Notes: generated by a model from the letters alone, not told the origin. Counted from the stretch's first letter, positions 34,386 through 44,074 are shown. The stretch: DNA of 64,000 nt from Nocardia terrae (GCF_009760405.1 NZ_WRPP01000002.1:1-64000), one strand, 5' to 3'. Made by a program: numbers and translations.

Positions 34386-36158
34386 ATGGGCGGTCACGTG
34401 ATCAGCAGTGTCGAACCCGTGCGGGATGCCGACGGCTCCGAGGTCGCGGTCGTGCGCCCGGACGAGGTGTCCGTGCGGTCTCGGCCGGTCACGGTTCTGG
34501 GGTTGGATTTCGTGGGGCTGGTCTTCGCGCTGTTCTTCTTCGCCTGGAGCCTGAGTCCGTCTCTGCTGCCACGGGACTGGATCTTTCAGGGCATCGTCAG
34601 CGGCGTCACCAGCGTGACCGGATACGGGGTGGGGCTGCTGCTCGCGTTCCCCGTGCGCCGGTGGGTGGCGCCGCGGTTCTCCTGGTGGCGCCTGCGCCGT
34701 CGTTTCGAGCTGTCATCGGAGATCGTCGTGGCGATCCTGGCGGTATCCACTGTGATCAGCACACTGCTGGCGGCCGCGGACTGGCAACGGGACGTCGACG
34801 CGTTGATGGGGATGTCACCGACGGCCGGGGTCGCTTATCTGCGTACGGGTTTGATCATTCTGGCCATATTTCTGATCGTGCTGTTCGTGGCTCGCGGGCT
34901 GCGACGCGTGGCTCGTGCCGTCGCTCGCCTGCTCTCGTCCCGGCTGCGTCTACCCATGCCGGTCGCGCATGTGATCGCGCCGATCGCGGTCGCCGCGGCG
35001 GTGGCGATCTTCGTGGACAAGGTACTGCTGGCCGGTAGTTCCGATGCCGCACGGGTGGTCTTCGGCGGGCAGAACAGCGGCACGGAACATGGTGTCGTGC
35101 AGCCGATCAAAGCCGAGCGTTCGGGCAGTCCGGCCTCGGCGGCGAAGTGGGACACCCTCGGGCTGCAGGGGCGGACCTTCGTCGCCGGCGGGGTCGGATC
35201 CGATCGGCTGGCACAGCTCAACCGGGCCCCGGCACATGAACCGATCCGGGTGTACGCGGGGCTGGGGTCCGCCCCCGATACCGCCGCCCGGGTGCGGCTG
35301 ATCATCGACGAACTCGATCGCACCCATGCCTGGGATCGCCGAATTCTCGTGATAGCGGCCACCACCGGCACCGGCTGGGTCGATCCGGTCGCGGCCGAAT
35401 CCCTGGAGCTTATGTACAACGGCGACTCCGCCATCGCCGCGCTGCAGTACTCGTTCCTGCCCAGCTGGATCTCGTTCCTGGTGGACCGGTCCGCCGCGGC
35501 CACCGCCGGAGTCGCGCTCATCGACGGCATTCGACAGCGTTGGGCGCGGTTGCCCGAGGGGCATCGCCCGCGCCTGGTCGTCTTCGGTGAGAGCCTCGGT
35601 TCGCAATCGGCCGAGAGCGCCTTCGGCAGCCTCGCCGAGCTCCGCCGATCCGTGGACGGGGCCTTGCTGGTCGGCCCGCCGAACTCCAACCGGCTGTGGC
35701 GTCAGGTCGAGGACCGGCGCGACCCGGGCACCCCCGAAGTCCTGCCCACCTATGCCGAGGGATTGACCGTCAGATTCGCCTCGGGAAAACAGGATCTGCC
35801 GGTGCCGGAGCAGAATTCGACGCTCGCGGAGGTATGGCCCGACCCCCACGTGCTGTACCTGCAGCACCCATCCGATCCCGTCGTCTGGTGGAATCCCCGA
35901 CTGCTGTTCACCCGACCGGACTGGCTGACCGAAGCACCGGGACGAGATCGAACACCGGCCATGCGCTGGTATCCGATCGTCACGTTCTGGCAGGTCTCCG
36001 CCGATCTCGCGCGCGCCACGTCACCGCCGCCCGGCCACGGGCACAACTACGACGACGCGCTGCCCTACGCCTGGGCCGCGGTCGCGGCACCCGAGGGCTG
36101 GACCGCGACGGACACCGACCGCGTCGCCGAGGCGCTGATGGTCTTGCGGACGGAGTGA
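34386..36158 (+). CDS. Membrane-bound serine hydrolase, Abhydrolase_9 type
   Basis: About 590 residues. Four to five N-terminal helices (LDFVGLVFALFFFAWSLSPS onward, residues about 40-230) precede a soluble hydrolase domain with nucleophile elbow VVFGESLGSQSAE and aromatic blocks WYPIVTFWQVSADL and HNYDDALPYAW. This two-part layout matches the actinobacterial Abhydrolase_9_N plus Abhydrolase_9 family of membrane alpha/beta hydrolases. The start is uncertain: ATG 34386 and GTG 34398 are both possible. It may be the second gene of an operon with the CruF-like gene. Substrate unknown, probably a lipid ester. Confidence 0.8.
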   Translation: MGGHVISSVEPVRDADGSEVAVVRPDEVSVRSRPVTVLGLDFVGLVFALFFFAWSLSPSLLPRDWIFQGIVSGVTSVTGYGVGLLLAFPVRRWVAPRFSWWRLRRRFELSSEIVVAILAVSTVISTLLAAADWQRDVDALMGMSPTAGVAYLRTGLIILAIFLIVLFVARGLRRVARAVARLLSSRLRLPMPVAHVIAPIAVAAAVAIFVDKVLLAGSSDAARVVFGGQNSGTEHGVVQPIKAERSGSPASAAKWDTLGLQGRTFVAGGVGSDRLAQLNRAPAHEPIRVYAGLGSAPDTAARVRLIIDELDRTHAWDRRILVIAATTGTGWVDPVAAESLELMYNGDSAIAALQYSFLPSWISFLVDRSAAATAGVALIDGIRQRWARLPEGHRPRLVVFGESLGSQSAESAFGSLAELRRSVDGALLVGPPNSNRLWRQVEDRRDPGTPEVLPTYAEGLTVRFASGKQDLPVPEQNSTLAEVWPDPHVLYLQHPSDPVVWWNPRLLFTRPDWLTEAPGRDRTPAMRWYPIVTFWQVSADLARATSPPPGHGHNYDDALPYAWAAVAAPEGWTATDTDRVAEALMVLRTE

Positions 36159-36209
36159 CGATCGATCCATCGCCCCGCGGTTGGGGCGCCGCATGTTTCG
36201 GGCTGCGGC

Positions 36210-36938
36210 TCAGGCCAGGGGAACCGCCACGACAGGTTGCGTGGTGGGCGCGGTGGAGCCGCCGGTCGGCTCCACCGACATGGCGAGCTGACCGGCGTCG
36301 TCGAAGCGCATCAGTATCGGCGCCGCGACGGTGGGCAGGTTCGGGACGACACCCGCCGAACGCACCTGACCCGAGCCGGAAATGAGCCACAGCTGGTATA
36401 CGTGGCCGGCGGGCGGGGCAGAAACCGCGTCGAAGGACACGATCGCCGCGCCCAGCTCGCGCGAGGCGTCGACGGTGATGGTGCCGCCTCCGGTGACCGG
36501 CGCCTTCTGCTCGCGGACATCGCCGTGGGTCAGGATCTGTTGCGCGGTCGGTTCATCGGCGTGGTGGGATTGGCTGCGGTACACCGCGATTCCCGCGCCG
36601 AGCCCGATCACGACGGCGGCCGCCGCGGCGGCGGCGAGCCAGCGCAGGCCACGTGCGCGGCGGGCCCGACGCAGAGGCGAGACCGTGTTGTCGGCGCGGT
36701 CGAGGGCGCGTTGCAGCGCCTCCTCGACACGGGCGGGGGCGGGCACCGCGTCCACGGCCGTCATCGACGCGAGAGTGTCGCGGAGCTCGCGCACGGTGGC
36801 GCGGAACAGGTCGGCGGTGGATTCGTCGGCGCGATCGAGCATGTCCTCGACCGCGCGGCGGTCCTGATCGGACAGGGCATCGAGGGCGTAGGGGTAGGCC
36901 TGCTCGAGCAGGTCGGCGTGAGGGTGGATGTCAGGCAT
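36210..36938 (-). CDS. rskA: Anti-sigma-K factor
   Basis: A 242-residue protein with the anti-sigma domain at the N-terminus (LLEQAYPYALDALSDQDRRAVEDML), one membrane helix (RWLAAAAAAAVVIGLGAGIAVY, about 98-118) and an extracytoplasmic C-terminal domain (GHVYQLWLISGSG), as in M. tuberculosis RskA. It holds SigK at the membrane and is inactivated by regulated proteolysis. Its start overlaps the end of sigK by 8 bp. The outer signal is unknown. Confidence 0.93.
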   Translation of the reverse strand: MPDIHPHADLLEQAYPYALDALSDQDRRAVEDMLDRADESTADLFRATVRELRDTLASMTAVDAVPAPARVEEALQRALDRADNTVSPLRRARRARGLRWLAAAAAAAVVIGLGAGIAVYRSQSHHADEPTAQQILTHGDVREQKAPVTGGGTITVDASRELGAAIVSFDAVSAPPAGHVYQLWLISGSGQVRSAGVVPNLPTVAAPILMRFDDAGQLAMSVEPTGGSTAPTTQPVVAVPLA

Positions 36939-37593
36939 CGCGCACCGCTCCTGTCAGGCAGTTCTGGAGTCGTTTGAGACCGTCGCGAATTCGTGTCTTG
37001 ACGGTGTTGAGCGGGATCCCGAGATGGTCGGCGACCTCGGCGTAGGTCCGGCCCCCGTAGTAGGCCAGGGCGATCGTCTCGCGCTGCGTGTCGGTGAGGG
37101 TCTGCAGGCAGTCGACGACCGCGCGCTCGTCCGAGCGTTGGCTCACCGTCTCGGCGACGGTATCGTGATCGCGGCCGAGCTGGCGCTGGCCGTAGGCGAG
37201 ATCGCGTGTGGTGGCCGAGGATTCGACGCGCACCCGGTCCACCGCGCGCCGGTGGGTGAGCATCATCAGCCAGCCGATCGGGCTGGCCAGCCGCGGATCG
37301 TACTGTCGCGCGGTGTTCCACACGTAGAGGTAGACCTCCTGCGTGATCTCCTCGGCAGGAGCCGGGCGTCGCAGGATGCGCAGCGCCAGGCCGAACACCC
37401 GGTCGTGGGTCGAGTGGTAGAACTCGGTGAACGCCTGGCGGTCGTTGTCGGCGATGCCGCGCAGCAGCTCGGTCAGCCGGCGGGTGACCTCCGGATCCGG
37501 CACCGGCCGGTCGGCCCGGCAGGCATCCGTGTCGCCACCGGGCGCCCCGGCATTCTCGGGCGTGACCGAGATGATGCGGCGTTGCTCCGCCAT
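36931..37593 (-). CDS. sigK: ECF sigma factor SigK
   Basis: A 220-residue ECF sigma factor with region 2 (AFTEFYHSTHDRVFGLALRIL ... ITQEVYLYVWN) and region 4 (LTDTQRETIALAYYGGRTYAEVADHLGIPLNTVKTRI). It matches mycobacterial SigK and lies directly upstream of, and overlapping, rskA. ATG 37593 fits the family length. In mycobacteria SigK drives the Rv0449c-Rv0446c, sigK and mpt83/mpt70 genes; the same gene set surrounds it here. No copy of the promoter-like motif found elsewhere in this locus was seen ahead of it. Confidence 0.94.
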   Translation of the reverse strand: MAEQRRIISVTPENAGAPGGDTDACRADRPVPDPEVTRRLTELLRGIADNDRQAFTEFYHSTHDRVFGLALRILRRPAPAEEITQEVYLYVWNTARQYDPRLASPIGWLMMLTHRRAVDRVRVESSATTRDLAYGQRQLGRDHDTVAETVSQRSDERAVVDCLQTLTDTQRETIALAYYGGRTYAEVADHLGIPLNTVKTRIRDGLKRLQNCLTGAVRDA

Positions 37594-37753
37594 AGTGCTG
37601 TGTCTCCCTGCGTCGGGGTACCCGGGTGAGGGTTCCAGCGCTGTTGGAAGCGGGCTACCGGCACGACTCTCACCGGGAACGCCACGCCTTGTCAGGGAGA
37701 CTAGTGGTGCCGGTCGGGCGATGCGGAGTACTTCGCCATGTCGGTGTGTGATG

Positions 37754-38557
37754 TCAATGATCATGGCCGGCTCGACGGGGTGGACGGGGGAAGAAGGGAG
37801 CGGTGCGGCGCTGGTATTCGCGGTAGCCGGGCCGATCGGCCATGGTGTGTTCGAGCAGCCGGGCGCCGGTGCCGCGGATCAGCAGATACGACATGATCAC
37901 CGGTGCGAACACCGTCAGCACGCCGGGCCAGGCGGCGGCCGCGACGAGCCACAGACCCCACCACACGCAGAAATCGCCGAAGTAGTTCGGATGCCGGGTC
38001 CACGACCAGAGCCCGCGGTCCATGATGCGGCCCCGATTGGCCGGATCGGACTTGAAGCGCGCGAGCTGCCGGTCGCCGAGCGCCTCGAAGAACACTCCGA
38101 CGCCCCACAGCAGTACGCCCGCCACGACGGCGGCCCGGCCCGGCCCGCGGGTCGGACCGGCCGCGGCGGACACCTGCAAGGGCAGCGAGATCACCCACTG
38201 CGCGACGGCCTGGGTCAGGAAGATCCGGGTGAACGCGGACACGGGCGAGTCGCCGTGGCGGCTCAGCAGATCGGCGTAGCGGGGGTCCTCGCCGTGGCCG
38301 GCGGTGCGCCGCAGCATGTAGTAGCTCAGGCGCAGGCCCCACAGCGTCACCAGGACCAGCAACAGGATGCGTCGATTCAGCGAACCGTCGCCGAGCCCGG
38401 CCGCGATCAGCGCGACCAGCGCGAACCCCGCACCCCAGATCACGTCCACCACGTTGTAGCGGCCCAGCCGTCGAGCCACCGCGAAGGTGAGGGCTTGCAG
38501 CACGAGCAGCGCCAGCGCCGTGCACAGCCAGATCGTCGTTTCCACAGCCCAATTCAT
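37754..38557 (-). CDS. DUF1295 membrane protein (Rv0446c-like)
   Basis: A 267-residue protein with about six helices and the steroid-5-alpha-reductase-like C-terminus LWSWTRHPNYFGDFCVWWGLW. DUF1295 proteins accompany cyclopropane-synthase-like enzymes in sigma-controlled lipid operons and are the Rv0446c counterpart in M. tuberculosis. ATG 38557 overlaps the preceding stop (ATGA). It is the last gene of the five-gene unit. A reductase role on a modified acyl chain is plausible but untested. Confidence 0.88.
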   Translation of the reverse strand: MNWAVETTIWLCTALALLVLQALTFAVARRLGRYNVVDVIWGAGFALVALIAAGLGDGSLNRRILLLVLVTLWGLRLSYYMLRRTAGHGEDPRYADLLSRHGDSPVSAFTRIFLTQAVAQWVISLPLQVSAAAGPTRGPGRAAVVAGVLLWGVGVFFEALGDRQLARFKSDPANRGRIMDRGLWSWTRHPNYFGDFCVWWGLWLVAAAAWPGVLTVFAPVIMSYLLIRGTGARLLEHTMADRPGYREYQRRTAPFFPRPPRRAGHDH

Positions 38558-39837
38558 GAGGTGACCGCCATCTGCCGGGGCACGGCGTGCAGGGGACCTG
38601 CTGTGCCGGGGCGACGGGCCAGGATCTGCTCGACGCCCATCCGGCCCTGCTCGAAAGCCAATGCGCCACCGGCGAGATACAGCCGCCAGGTGCGCGCGCC
38701 CTCCACACCGAGCAGCGCGACCGCGTCGTCCCAGCGGTCCTCGAGCCGCCGCAGCCAGGCGCGTGCGGTCCACACGTAGTGTTCGCGCAGGGCCTGGACG
38801 TCGCGGATCTCGAGTCCGGCCGCCTCGAGCAGTCCGATGGTCTCGCCCACCGGCCGCATGGTCATATCGGGCGCGATGAACGATTCGATGAACGGGCCGC
38901 CGCCGGGATGGCGGCCGCGGCGCGACATCTGCTGGACCAGCACCGGCGCCCCCGGAGCCGCGGCGTCGAACAGGGTGGCGGCGTAGCGGGGGTAATTGCG
39001 TTCTCCCACATGCTCACCCATCTCCACGGAGGCGACGGCATCGAAGCCGCCCTCGCCGAGTTCGCGATAATCCAGCAGCCGCACGCGCACCCGATCCCCG
39101 AGACCGCGTGCGGCGATCCGGGATTCGATGTGATCGCGCTGGGCGCGGGCGAGGGTGATGCCGAGGACCCGCACGCCGTAGTGCTCGGCCGCGTGCAGCG
39201 CCAGCGAACCCCAGCCACAGCCGACATCGAGCAGGCGCATGCCCGGCGACAGCGCGAGCTTCTGGCAGACGAGGTCGAGTTTGTCGCGCTGAGCCTCGGC
39301 GAGCCCGTAGTCCGGATCATGCGGTGCGCCGGGCACGGAGCGAGTGAAATAGGCGCAGGAGTAGGCCATCGCGGGATCGAGCAGCAGCCGGTAGAAGTCG
39401 TTGGAGGTGTCGTAGTGGTGGCTGATCGCGGCCCGGTCGCGCGACAGAGCATGCGGCCGGCCGCGCAGCCGTACCTGGGTGGACGGCGCGGGCGGCGGTG
39501 CGCCGAGCGCGCCCAGCCGTGCCGCGGTGACGGCCAGCCGCGCGACGTCGCGGGCCCGCACCGGTGGTACGGCGCGTTCGCGCACGGTGCGCCACACCTC
39601 GGCGAGCGCGTCGCCGAGGTCGCCGTCGATATCGATCTCGCCGGTCACGTAGGCTTGCGCGGCCCCGAGTTCGCCCGGGTGCCACAGGATTCGGCGTAGC
39701 GCGCGCGGGCTGCTCACGATCACGCGCGGCGCGTGCGCGGGCCCGGCGCTGCTGCCGTCCCAGGCGTCCAGGCGTACGGGCAGCGGGCCGCGTACCAGGG
39801 GACGCAGCGCGGATTCGAGAAGGTCGGCGACGGTCAC
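38554..39837 (-). CDS. Second cyclopropane-synthase-like methyltransferase
   Basis: A 427-residue paralogue of the adjacent UfaA1-like enzyme. It has HYDTSNDFYRLLLDPAMAYSCAYF, SAM motif LLDVGCGWGSLALHAAEHYG and VASVEMGEHVGERNYP, the hallmarks of the CFA synthase family acting on membrane unsaturated lipids. GTG 39837 overlaps the previous stop by 4 bp (GTGA). M. tuberculosis has one enzyme at this position, so the tandem copy is an elaboration. It may add a methyl or cyclopropane group at a different position or chain. Confidence 0.88.
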   Translation of the reverse strand: MTVADLLESALRPLVRGPLPVRLDAWDGSSAGPAHAPRVIVSSPRALRRILWHPGELGAAQAYVTGEIDIDGDLGDALAEVWRTVRERAVPPVRARDVARLAVTAARLGALGAPPPAPSTQVRLRGRPHALSRDRAAISHHYDTSNDFYRLLLDPAMAYSCAYFTRSVPGAPHDPDYGLAEAQRDKLDLVCQKLALSPGMRLLDVGCGWGSLALHAAEHYGVRVLGITLARAQRDHIESRIAARGLGDRVRVRLLDYRELGEGGFDAVASVEMGEHVGERNYPRYAATLFDAAAPGAPVLVQQMSRRGRHPGGGPFIESFIAPDMTMRPVGETIGLLEAAGLEIRDVQALREHYVWTARAWLRRLEDRWDDAVALLGVEGARTWRLYLAGGALAFEQGRMGVEQILARRPGTAGPLHAVPRQMAVTS

Positions 39838-41093
39838 GGGTGCTCCTCGGGCCGGTCGAGAACGATCTGCTGGACATCGAGGTATCCGGATCGGAATCCG
39901 GCCTCGGAGTAGGCGAGGTAGAACTGCCAGATCCGCCGGAAGGTCCCGTCGAATCCGAGCGCCTCGAGCTCGGGCGCGCGGGTGTCGAAGCGCTCGCGCC
40001 ACAGGCGCAGCGTCTCGGCATAGTGCGGGCCGAAGCAGAAGCGTTCGCGCACACGCAGTCTCGTGCGTGCGGCGGCGGTTTCGACGGCCTCGGTGGACGG
40101 CAGGAATCCGCCGGGGAAGATGTACTTCTGAATCCAGGTGTGGGTGTGGCGGGTCGCCAGCATGCGCTCGTGCGGCATGGTGATGGCCTGCAACGCGATT
40201 CGCCCGCCCGGGGCCAGACGGGCGTCGAGGCGGGCGAAGTAGGTCGGCCACTGCCGGTAGCCGACGGCCTCGATCATCTCGACCGAGACGATGGCGTCGT
40301 ATTCGCCGCGCACCTCGCGGTAGTCGAGCAGTTCGATGTGCACTCCGTCGGCGTATCCGGCCGCGGCCACGCGCAGGCGGGCCAGCTCGAGTTGCCTGCG
40401 CGAGAGGGTGACCGAATGCACGACCGCGCCGCGTGCGGCCGCGCGCACACACAATTCGCCCCAGCCCGTTCCGATTTCGAGCACCCGGCTGCCCGCGCCG
40501 ACCCCGGCGGCGTCGAGCAGGCGGTCGATCTTGCGGCACTGGGCGGCGGCCAGCGCCTCCCAGCTCGCGGCGGCGACATCGGTGAACAGCGCCGAGGAGT
40601 AGGTCATGGTCCGGTCGAGGAACAGCAGGAACATCTCGTTGGACAGGTCGTAGTGGTGCGCGATATTGGCCTGTGCGTCGGCGACCGTGCCGCGGTCGCG
40701 CTCCGGCGGCGACGGCAACAGAACCCGCCGCAACCCTTGCAGCGCAGGCGGTATCAGGCGGTCGACCTCGCGTGCGAACGCGGTCAGGACGGCGGCGGGA
40801 TCCGGCGCGGTCCAGTCGCCGGCGGTGTAGGACTCGCCGAACCCGATCAGGCCCTGGCTGCCGATCCGGGCGAAGAGCGAGTCCGGATCGCGGATGATCA
40901 TGCGCGGCAGCGGCTGCGCATCGGCGCCGGCACCCAGGATCGTGCCGTCCGGGAACTCCACGCGCACCGGCAGCCGCGCGACCGCTCGCCGGAACAGTGC
41001 GGCCGCGGCCCGGGCGCGCAGCCGGGCGCGGGGGCCGCGCGGAACCGAGGGCAGCAGATCGCCGCCGCGGGTGTCCAGGCACAGACTGTTCAC
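39834..41093 (-). CDS. ufaA1: UfaA1-like fatty-acid methyltransferase
   Basis: The 419 residues closely match Rv0447c: IGSQGLIGFGESYTAGDW, HYDLSNEMFLLFLDRTMTYS, VLEIGTGWGELCVRAAARGA, MPHERMLATRHTHTWIQKYIFPGG-type block, and the end YLAYSEAGFRSGYLDVQQ. UfaA1 is a CFA-family, SAM-dependent enzyme reported to methylate oleate toward tuberculostearic acid. GTG 41093 overlaps the DUF1365 stop (GTGA). It belongs to the FAD oxidoreductase-DUF1365-CFA-CFA-DUF1295 operon; the FAD enzyme could provide the reduction that 10-methyl products require. Confidence 0.9.
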   Translation of the reverse strand: MNSLCLDTRGGDLLPSVPRGPRARLRARAAAALFRRAVARLPVRVEFPDGTILGAGADAQPLPRMIIRDPDSLFARIGSQGLIGFGESYTAGDWTAPDPAAVLTAFAREVDRLIPPALQGLRRVLLPSPPERDRGTVADAQANIAHHYDLSNEMFLLFLDRTMTYSSALFTDVAAASWEALAAAQCRKIDRLLDAAGVGAGSRVLEIGTGWGELCVRAAARGAVVHSVTLSRRQLELARLRVAAAGYADGVHIELLDYREVRGEYDAIVSVEMIEAVGYRQWPTYFARLDARLAPGGRIALQAITMPHERMLATRHTHTWIQKYIFPGGFLPSTEAVETAAARTRLRVRERFCFGPHYAETLRLWRERFDTRAPELEALGFDGTFRRIWQFYLAYSEAGFRSGYLDVQQIVLDRPEEHP

Positions 41094-41833
41094 GAGTTCG
41101 TCCTTGCGTACGAGTGGGTGGGGGACGGCCGGGGGACGACGGGAATTCCCCTCGCCCACAGGGTGATTCCCTGTCTGCGAATGCGCGCCGCGGTCAGCCA
41201 CGGCGACAGTGGCGCGCGCGACTGGGCGCGCAGCACCGTCCAGGGTGTCACCGGCAGGCGCTCGCCCGTGACCGCGGCGTGGAAGGGCGGCTGCCTCGCG
41301 CGCAGCAGCGCGATCCGCAGCGACAGGGTGTCCGCGGGTTCGGGCAGGTGCAGTGCGTAGTGGCCGTCGACGGCGTTGAAAGGCGAGACGTAGAACTGCT
41401 TGTCGACCTCGGCGCGTCCGGCCGAGTCGGTGCGCAGCAGGTAGGCGTGGCGCTCGCCGTAGGTGTTGTGCACCTCGGCGATCACGCAGCGCAGCCGGTG
41501 ATCGGCGTCGCGGCACCAGAAGACGGTCAGCGGATCGAAGACATAACCGAGCGCTCGCGCGTTCATCAGCGCGGTGATCCGCCGGCCCGCGCCATCGACG
41601 CCGTGCCGGGCCAGGTACGCCTCGACTCGATCCCGCAGCCCGGTGTGCGGACCCTCGAGGTGGTCCTCGGCGCGGAAGTATCCGAAGGGCCGCAACGGAA
41701 GTGGCAGCCGCGGCGGATTGTCCAGGTCGAAGAACCAGCTGTAGGAACGGTATTCGAAGGCGTGCCGCACAGGTGCGCTGCGCGCGTGATGTATTCGCGT
41801 GAAGTACAGCGACGGTGAGACGGCGGCGGTCAT
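41090..41833 (-). CDS. DUF1365 protein (Rv0448c-like)
   Basis: A 247-residue protein with the DUF1365 blocks LYFTRIHHARSAPVRHAFEY, SWFFDLDN, ALGYVFDPLTVFWC and KQFYVSPFNAVDG. The family is always found with CFA-type methyltransferases and a FAD oxidoreductase and is proposed to act on the same lipid. ATG 41833 overlaps the previous stop (ATGA). Biochemical role unknown. Confidence 0.9.
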   Translation of the reverse strand: MTAAVSPSLYFTRIHHARSAPVRHAFEYRSYSWFFDLDNPPRLPLPLRPFGYFRAEDHLEGPHTGLRDRVEAYLARHGVDGAGRRITALMNARALGYVFDPLTVFWCRDADHRLRCVIAEVHNTYGERHAYLLRTDSAGRAEVDKQFYVSPFNAVDGHYALHLPEPADTLSLRIALLRARQPPFHAAVTGERLPVTPWTVLRAQSRAPLSPWLTAARIRRQGITLWARGIPVVPRPSPTHSYARTNS

Positions 41834-43143
41834 CGGACACCGATCCGCGGCGGTGCGGGGTGCGGCGCGGCGATCCACCGGCCGCCCAGGTGCTCGGCGG
41901 CCCGCAGTCCGGAGCGGGCGCCGTCCTCGTGGAATCCCCAGCCGTGGTAGGCCCCGGCGAAGGCCAGCCGCCGGGTATCGAGTTCGGGTAGACGACGTTG
42001 CGCGGCAACGGATTCGGGAGTGTAGATCGGATGTTCGTAGGTCATCTCCGCGATCACGCACCCCGGATCGACCAGGTGCGCGCCGCCGAGAGTGACCAGG
42101 AACCGGCGGTCGGCGACATGGTCGAGGCCCATCAGGCGGGTGAGGTCGTAGGTGACGACGACGCCGCGGGCATCCGCGGCCTGCCGCGGGACCAGGTAGT
42201 TCCATGACGCCCGCGCACGCCGGGCGCGGGGCAGCAGTGATTCGTCGGTGTGCAACTGAGCGAGATTGCGCGAATACGGCATGGCCCCGAGCACCTCGAG
42301 CGCGGCCGCGCTGGGTTCGGCCAGCAGGGCCAGCGCTTGCCTCGGATGGGTGGCGATGACGGCGGCGTCGAAGCGGCGTACGCCGCCGCGTTCGGTCAGC
42401 AGCACACAGTCGGGCCGTTCGGCGATGGCGAGCACCGGTGTGCCCGTGCGGATCTCGTCCAAGCGCGCCGCGATCTTCTCCACGTAGCGCGCGGACCCGC
42501 CGACCACGGTGCGCCAGGCGGGGGAGCCGTAGACGGTCAGCATCCCGTGATGGTCGAGGAAGCGGAACAGATAGTGCGCCGGATAATGCGCGGCCATCGC
42601 CGGGTCGCACGACCACACCGCCGCGATCAGCGGGGTCATGAAGTGCTCGGCGAAATAGTCGCCGAAGCGGTGCTCGCGCAAGAACTCCGCCACCGTGACG
42701 TCGGACTCGGGCCCGCGCAGCAGCCCTCGCGCGGCCCGATGGAAGCGCGGTATCTCGGCGAGCATGCGCAGATATCGAGGGGCGGCGAGCATGCGCGCGG
42801 CCGGGAACAGGCCCGCGAGCCCCAGCGCCCCGGCGTATTCCAGGCCGGAGGCGTCCGCGCGCACCGACATGGACATATCGGTTTCGCGGGTCTGCACACC
42901 CAGTTCGTCGAACAGGCGGCCCAGGGTCGGATAGGTGCGGTCGTTGTGGACGATGAACCCGGAGTCGACCCACACCCGGCGGCCCGGCGCGAACTCCACC
43001 TCGTGGGTGTGCGCGTGGCCGCCGAGCCGGGTGTCCCGCTCGTAGAGGGTCACCCGGTCGGTGCGGGCCAAGACATGGGCGGCGGTGAGCCCGGCGACCC
43101 CGCTGCCGATCACCGCGATATCGCGGCGTCCTCGATGCTCCAT
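41830..43143 (-). CDS. FAD-dependent oxidoreductase (Rv0449c-like)
   Basis: A 437-residue protein opening with the Rossmann FAD motif [18 protein letters not shown], then [19 protein letters not shown] and [14 protein letters not shown], as in the amine-oxidase-like flavoproteins found with DUF1365 and CFA synthases (Rv0449c). ATG 43143 fits the family start. It is the first gene of the operon. The -10-like CGAAG of a conserved motif ends 8 bp before the ATG, so the transcript may be leaderless. It likely oxidises or reduces the modified lipid chain. Confidence 0.92.
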   Translation of the reverse strand: MEHRGRRDIAVIGSGVAGLTAAHVLARTDRVTLYERDTRLGGHAHTHEVEFAPGRRVWVDSGFIVHNDRTYPTLGRLFDELGVQTRETDMSMSVRADASGLEYAGALGLAGLFPAARMLAAPRYLRMLAEIPRFHRAARGLLRGPESDVTVAEFLREHRFGDYFAEHFMTPLIAAVWSCDPAMAAHYPAHYLFRFLDHHGMLTVYGSPAWRTVVGGSARYVEKIAARLDEIRTGTPVLAIAERPDCVLLTERGGVRRFDAAVIATHPRQALALLAEPSAAALEVLGAMPYSRNLAQLHTDESLLPRARRARASWNYLVPRQAADARGVVVTYDLTRLMGLDHVADRRFLVTLGGAHLVDPGCVIAEMTYEHPIYTPESVAAQRRLPELDTRRLAFAGAYHGWGFHEDGARSGLRAAEHLGGRWIAAPHPAPPRIGVR

Positions 43144-43149
43144 ACCCGC

Positions 43150-43180
43150 ACTTCGATATGCCGATCGGACCGGTTTGGTC
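43150..43180 (-). promoter_or_regulatory. ECF-type promoter motif ahead of lipid operon
   Basis: On the minus strand GACCAAACC is followed, after the same spacing as in two other copies, by TATCGAAG. In SigK terms this reads CCAAAC, 16 bases, TCGAAG, close to the mycobacterial SigK consensus CCATCC/CCGAAT. Confidence 0.65.
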
Positions 43181-43230
43181 GGTCGGCGAGAATTCCGCGC
43201 CGGGCTCGGATTCGAAATTTCTCGCCCCGC

Positions 43231-43264
43231 GACCAAACCTCGCGGCGGCGGTGCGCGAAACCCT
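43231..43264 (+). promoter_or_regulatory. ECF-type promoter motif ahead of fasciclin operon
   Basis: GACCAAACCT, 12 bases, GCGCGAAACCCT. The two conserved blocks are identical to those at 45650-45683 with the same spacing, while the 12 bases between differ. The fasciclin start is about 160 bp downstream. Confidence 0.75.
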
Positions 43265-43424
43265 TGCGGCGCTCATCGGATACGTGACCGTGCGCCTGCC
43301 GGGAGGCGAGCCGCCGCGCTCCCGGATGGATCGCCGACCGGAACGGAAATCCGGCCGGTCGGCGAGACCTCCCATCTCGATCACCCACGGCCCGTGGTGG
43401 CCGCACACTCGGAGGAAAATGATC

Positions 43425-44063
43425 ATGAAGACTATTCGGCGCACCATGACGATCGCCGTGGCCCTGACCGCCGCCGTGGCAGGTGTGAGCGCGTGTTCCA
43501 CTGACTCCAAGTCGGATTCGGGCTCGTCGAGCTCGACCATGACCATGGCGCCCACCACGGCCGCCGCGTCCGCGGGCCTCGTCGGTTCCGGCTGTAAGGA
43601 CTACGCGCAGCAGGTGCCCACCGGGGCGGGCTCGGTCAGCGGCATGGCACAGGACCCGGTCGCCGTGGCCGCCTCGAACAATCCGCTGCTGACCACCCTG
43701 GTGTCGGCGGTCTCGGGCAAGCTGAACCCGCAGGTGAACCTGGTCGACACCCTCGACGGCGGGCAGTTCACCGTCTTCGCGCCGGTCGACGCGGCCTTCG
43801 CCAAAGTGCCTGCCGCGACGGTCGATTCGCTGAAGACCGATTCGGCCACGCTCAACAAGATCCTGACCTACCACGTGGTGCCCGGTCGCATCGCGCCCGA
43901 CAAGATCGCCGGGACGCACAAGACCGTCGAAGGCGCCGACGTGACCGTCACCCGCACCGGCGACGACATCAAGGTCGGCGGGGCCTCGGTTATCTGCGGT
44001 GGCGTGCAGACCGCGAACGCCACGGTCTACATGATCGACACGGTCCTCATGCCGCCGGCCTGA
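43425..44063 (+). CDS. Fasciclin-domain lipoprotein (MPT83/MPT70-like)
   Basis: A 212-residue lipoprotein. The signal ends in VSAC, a good lipobox, followed by a Ser/Thr-rich linker and one fasciclin (FAS1) domain with [28 protein letters not shown] and [11 protein letters not shown]. It matches mycobacterial MPT83/MPT70, the best-known SigK targets and surface adhesion-type proteins. ATG 43425 has GGAGG nine bases upstream; ATG 43419 is an alternative. It is followed by a molybdoenzyme gene 11 bp downstream and is divergent from the lipid operon. Confidence 0.93.
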   Translation: MKTIRRTMTIAVALTAAVAGVSACSTDSKSDSGSSSSTMTMAPTTAAASAGLVGSGCKDYAQQVPTGAGSVSGMAQDPVAVAASNNPLLTTLVSAVSGKLNPQVNLVDTLDGGQFTVFAPVDAAFAKVPAATVDSLKTDSATLNKILTYHVVPGRIAPDKIAGTHKTVEGADVTVTRTGDDIKVGGASVICGGVQTANATVYMIDTVLMPPA

Positions 44064-44074
44064 TCGAGGACATC

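Noticed and set aside
38554..41082. Single 842-codon frame over both CFA genes
   Set aside because: Only its second half is a real protein (start GTG 39837); the first half is an off-frame reading of the UfaA1-like gene.
41090..43558. Single 822-codon frame over DUF1365 and the FAD gene
   Set aside because: Only the part after ATG 41833 is DUF1365; the rest is an off-frame shadow of the FAD oxidoreductase.
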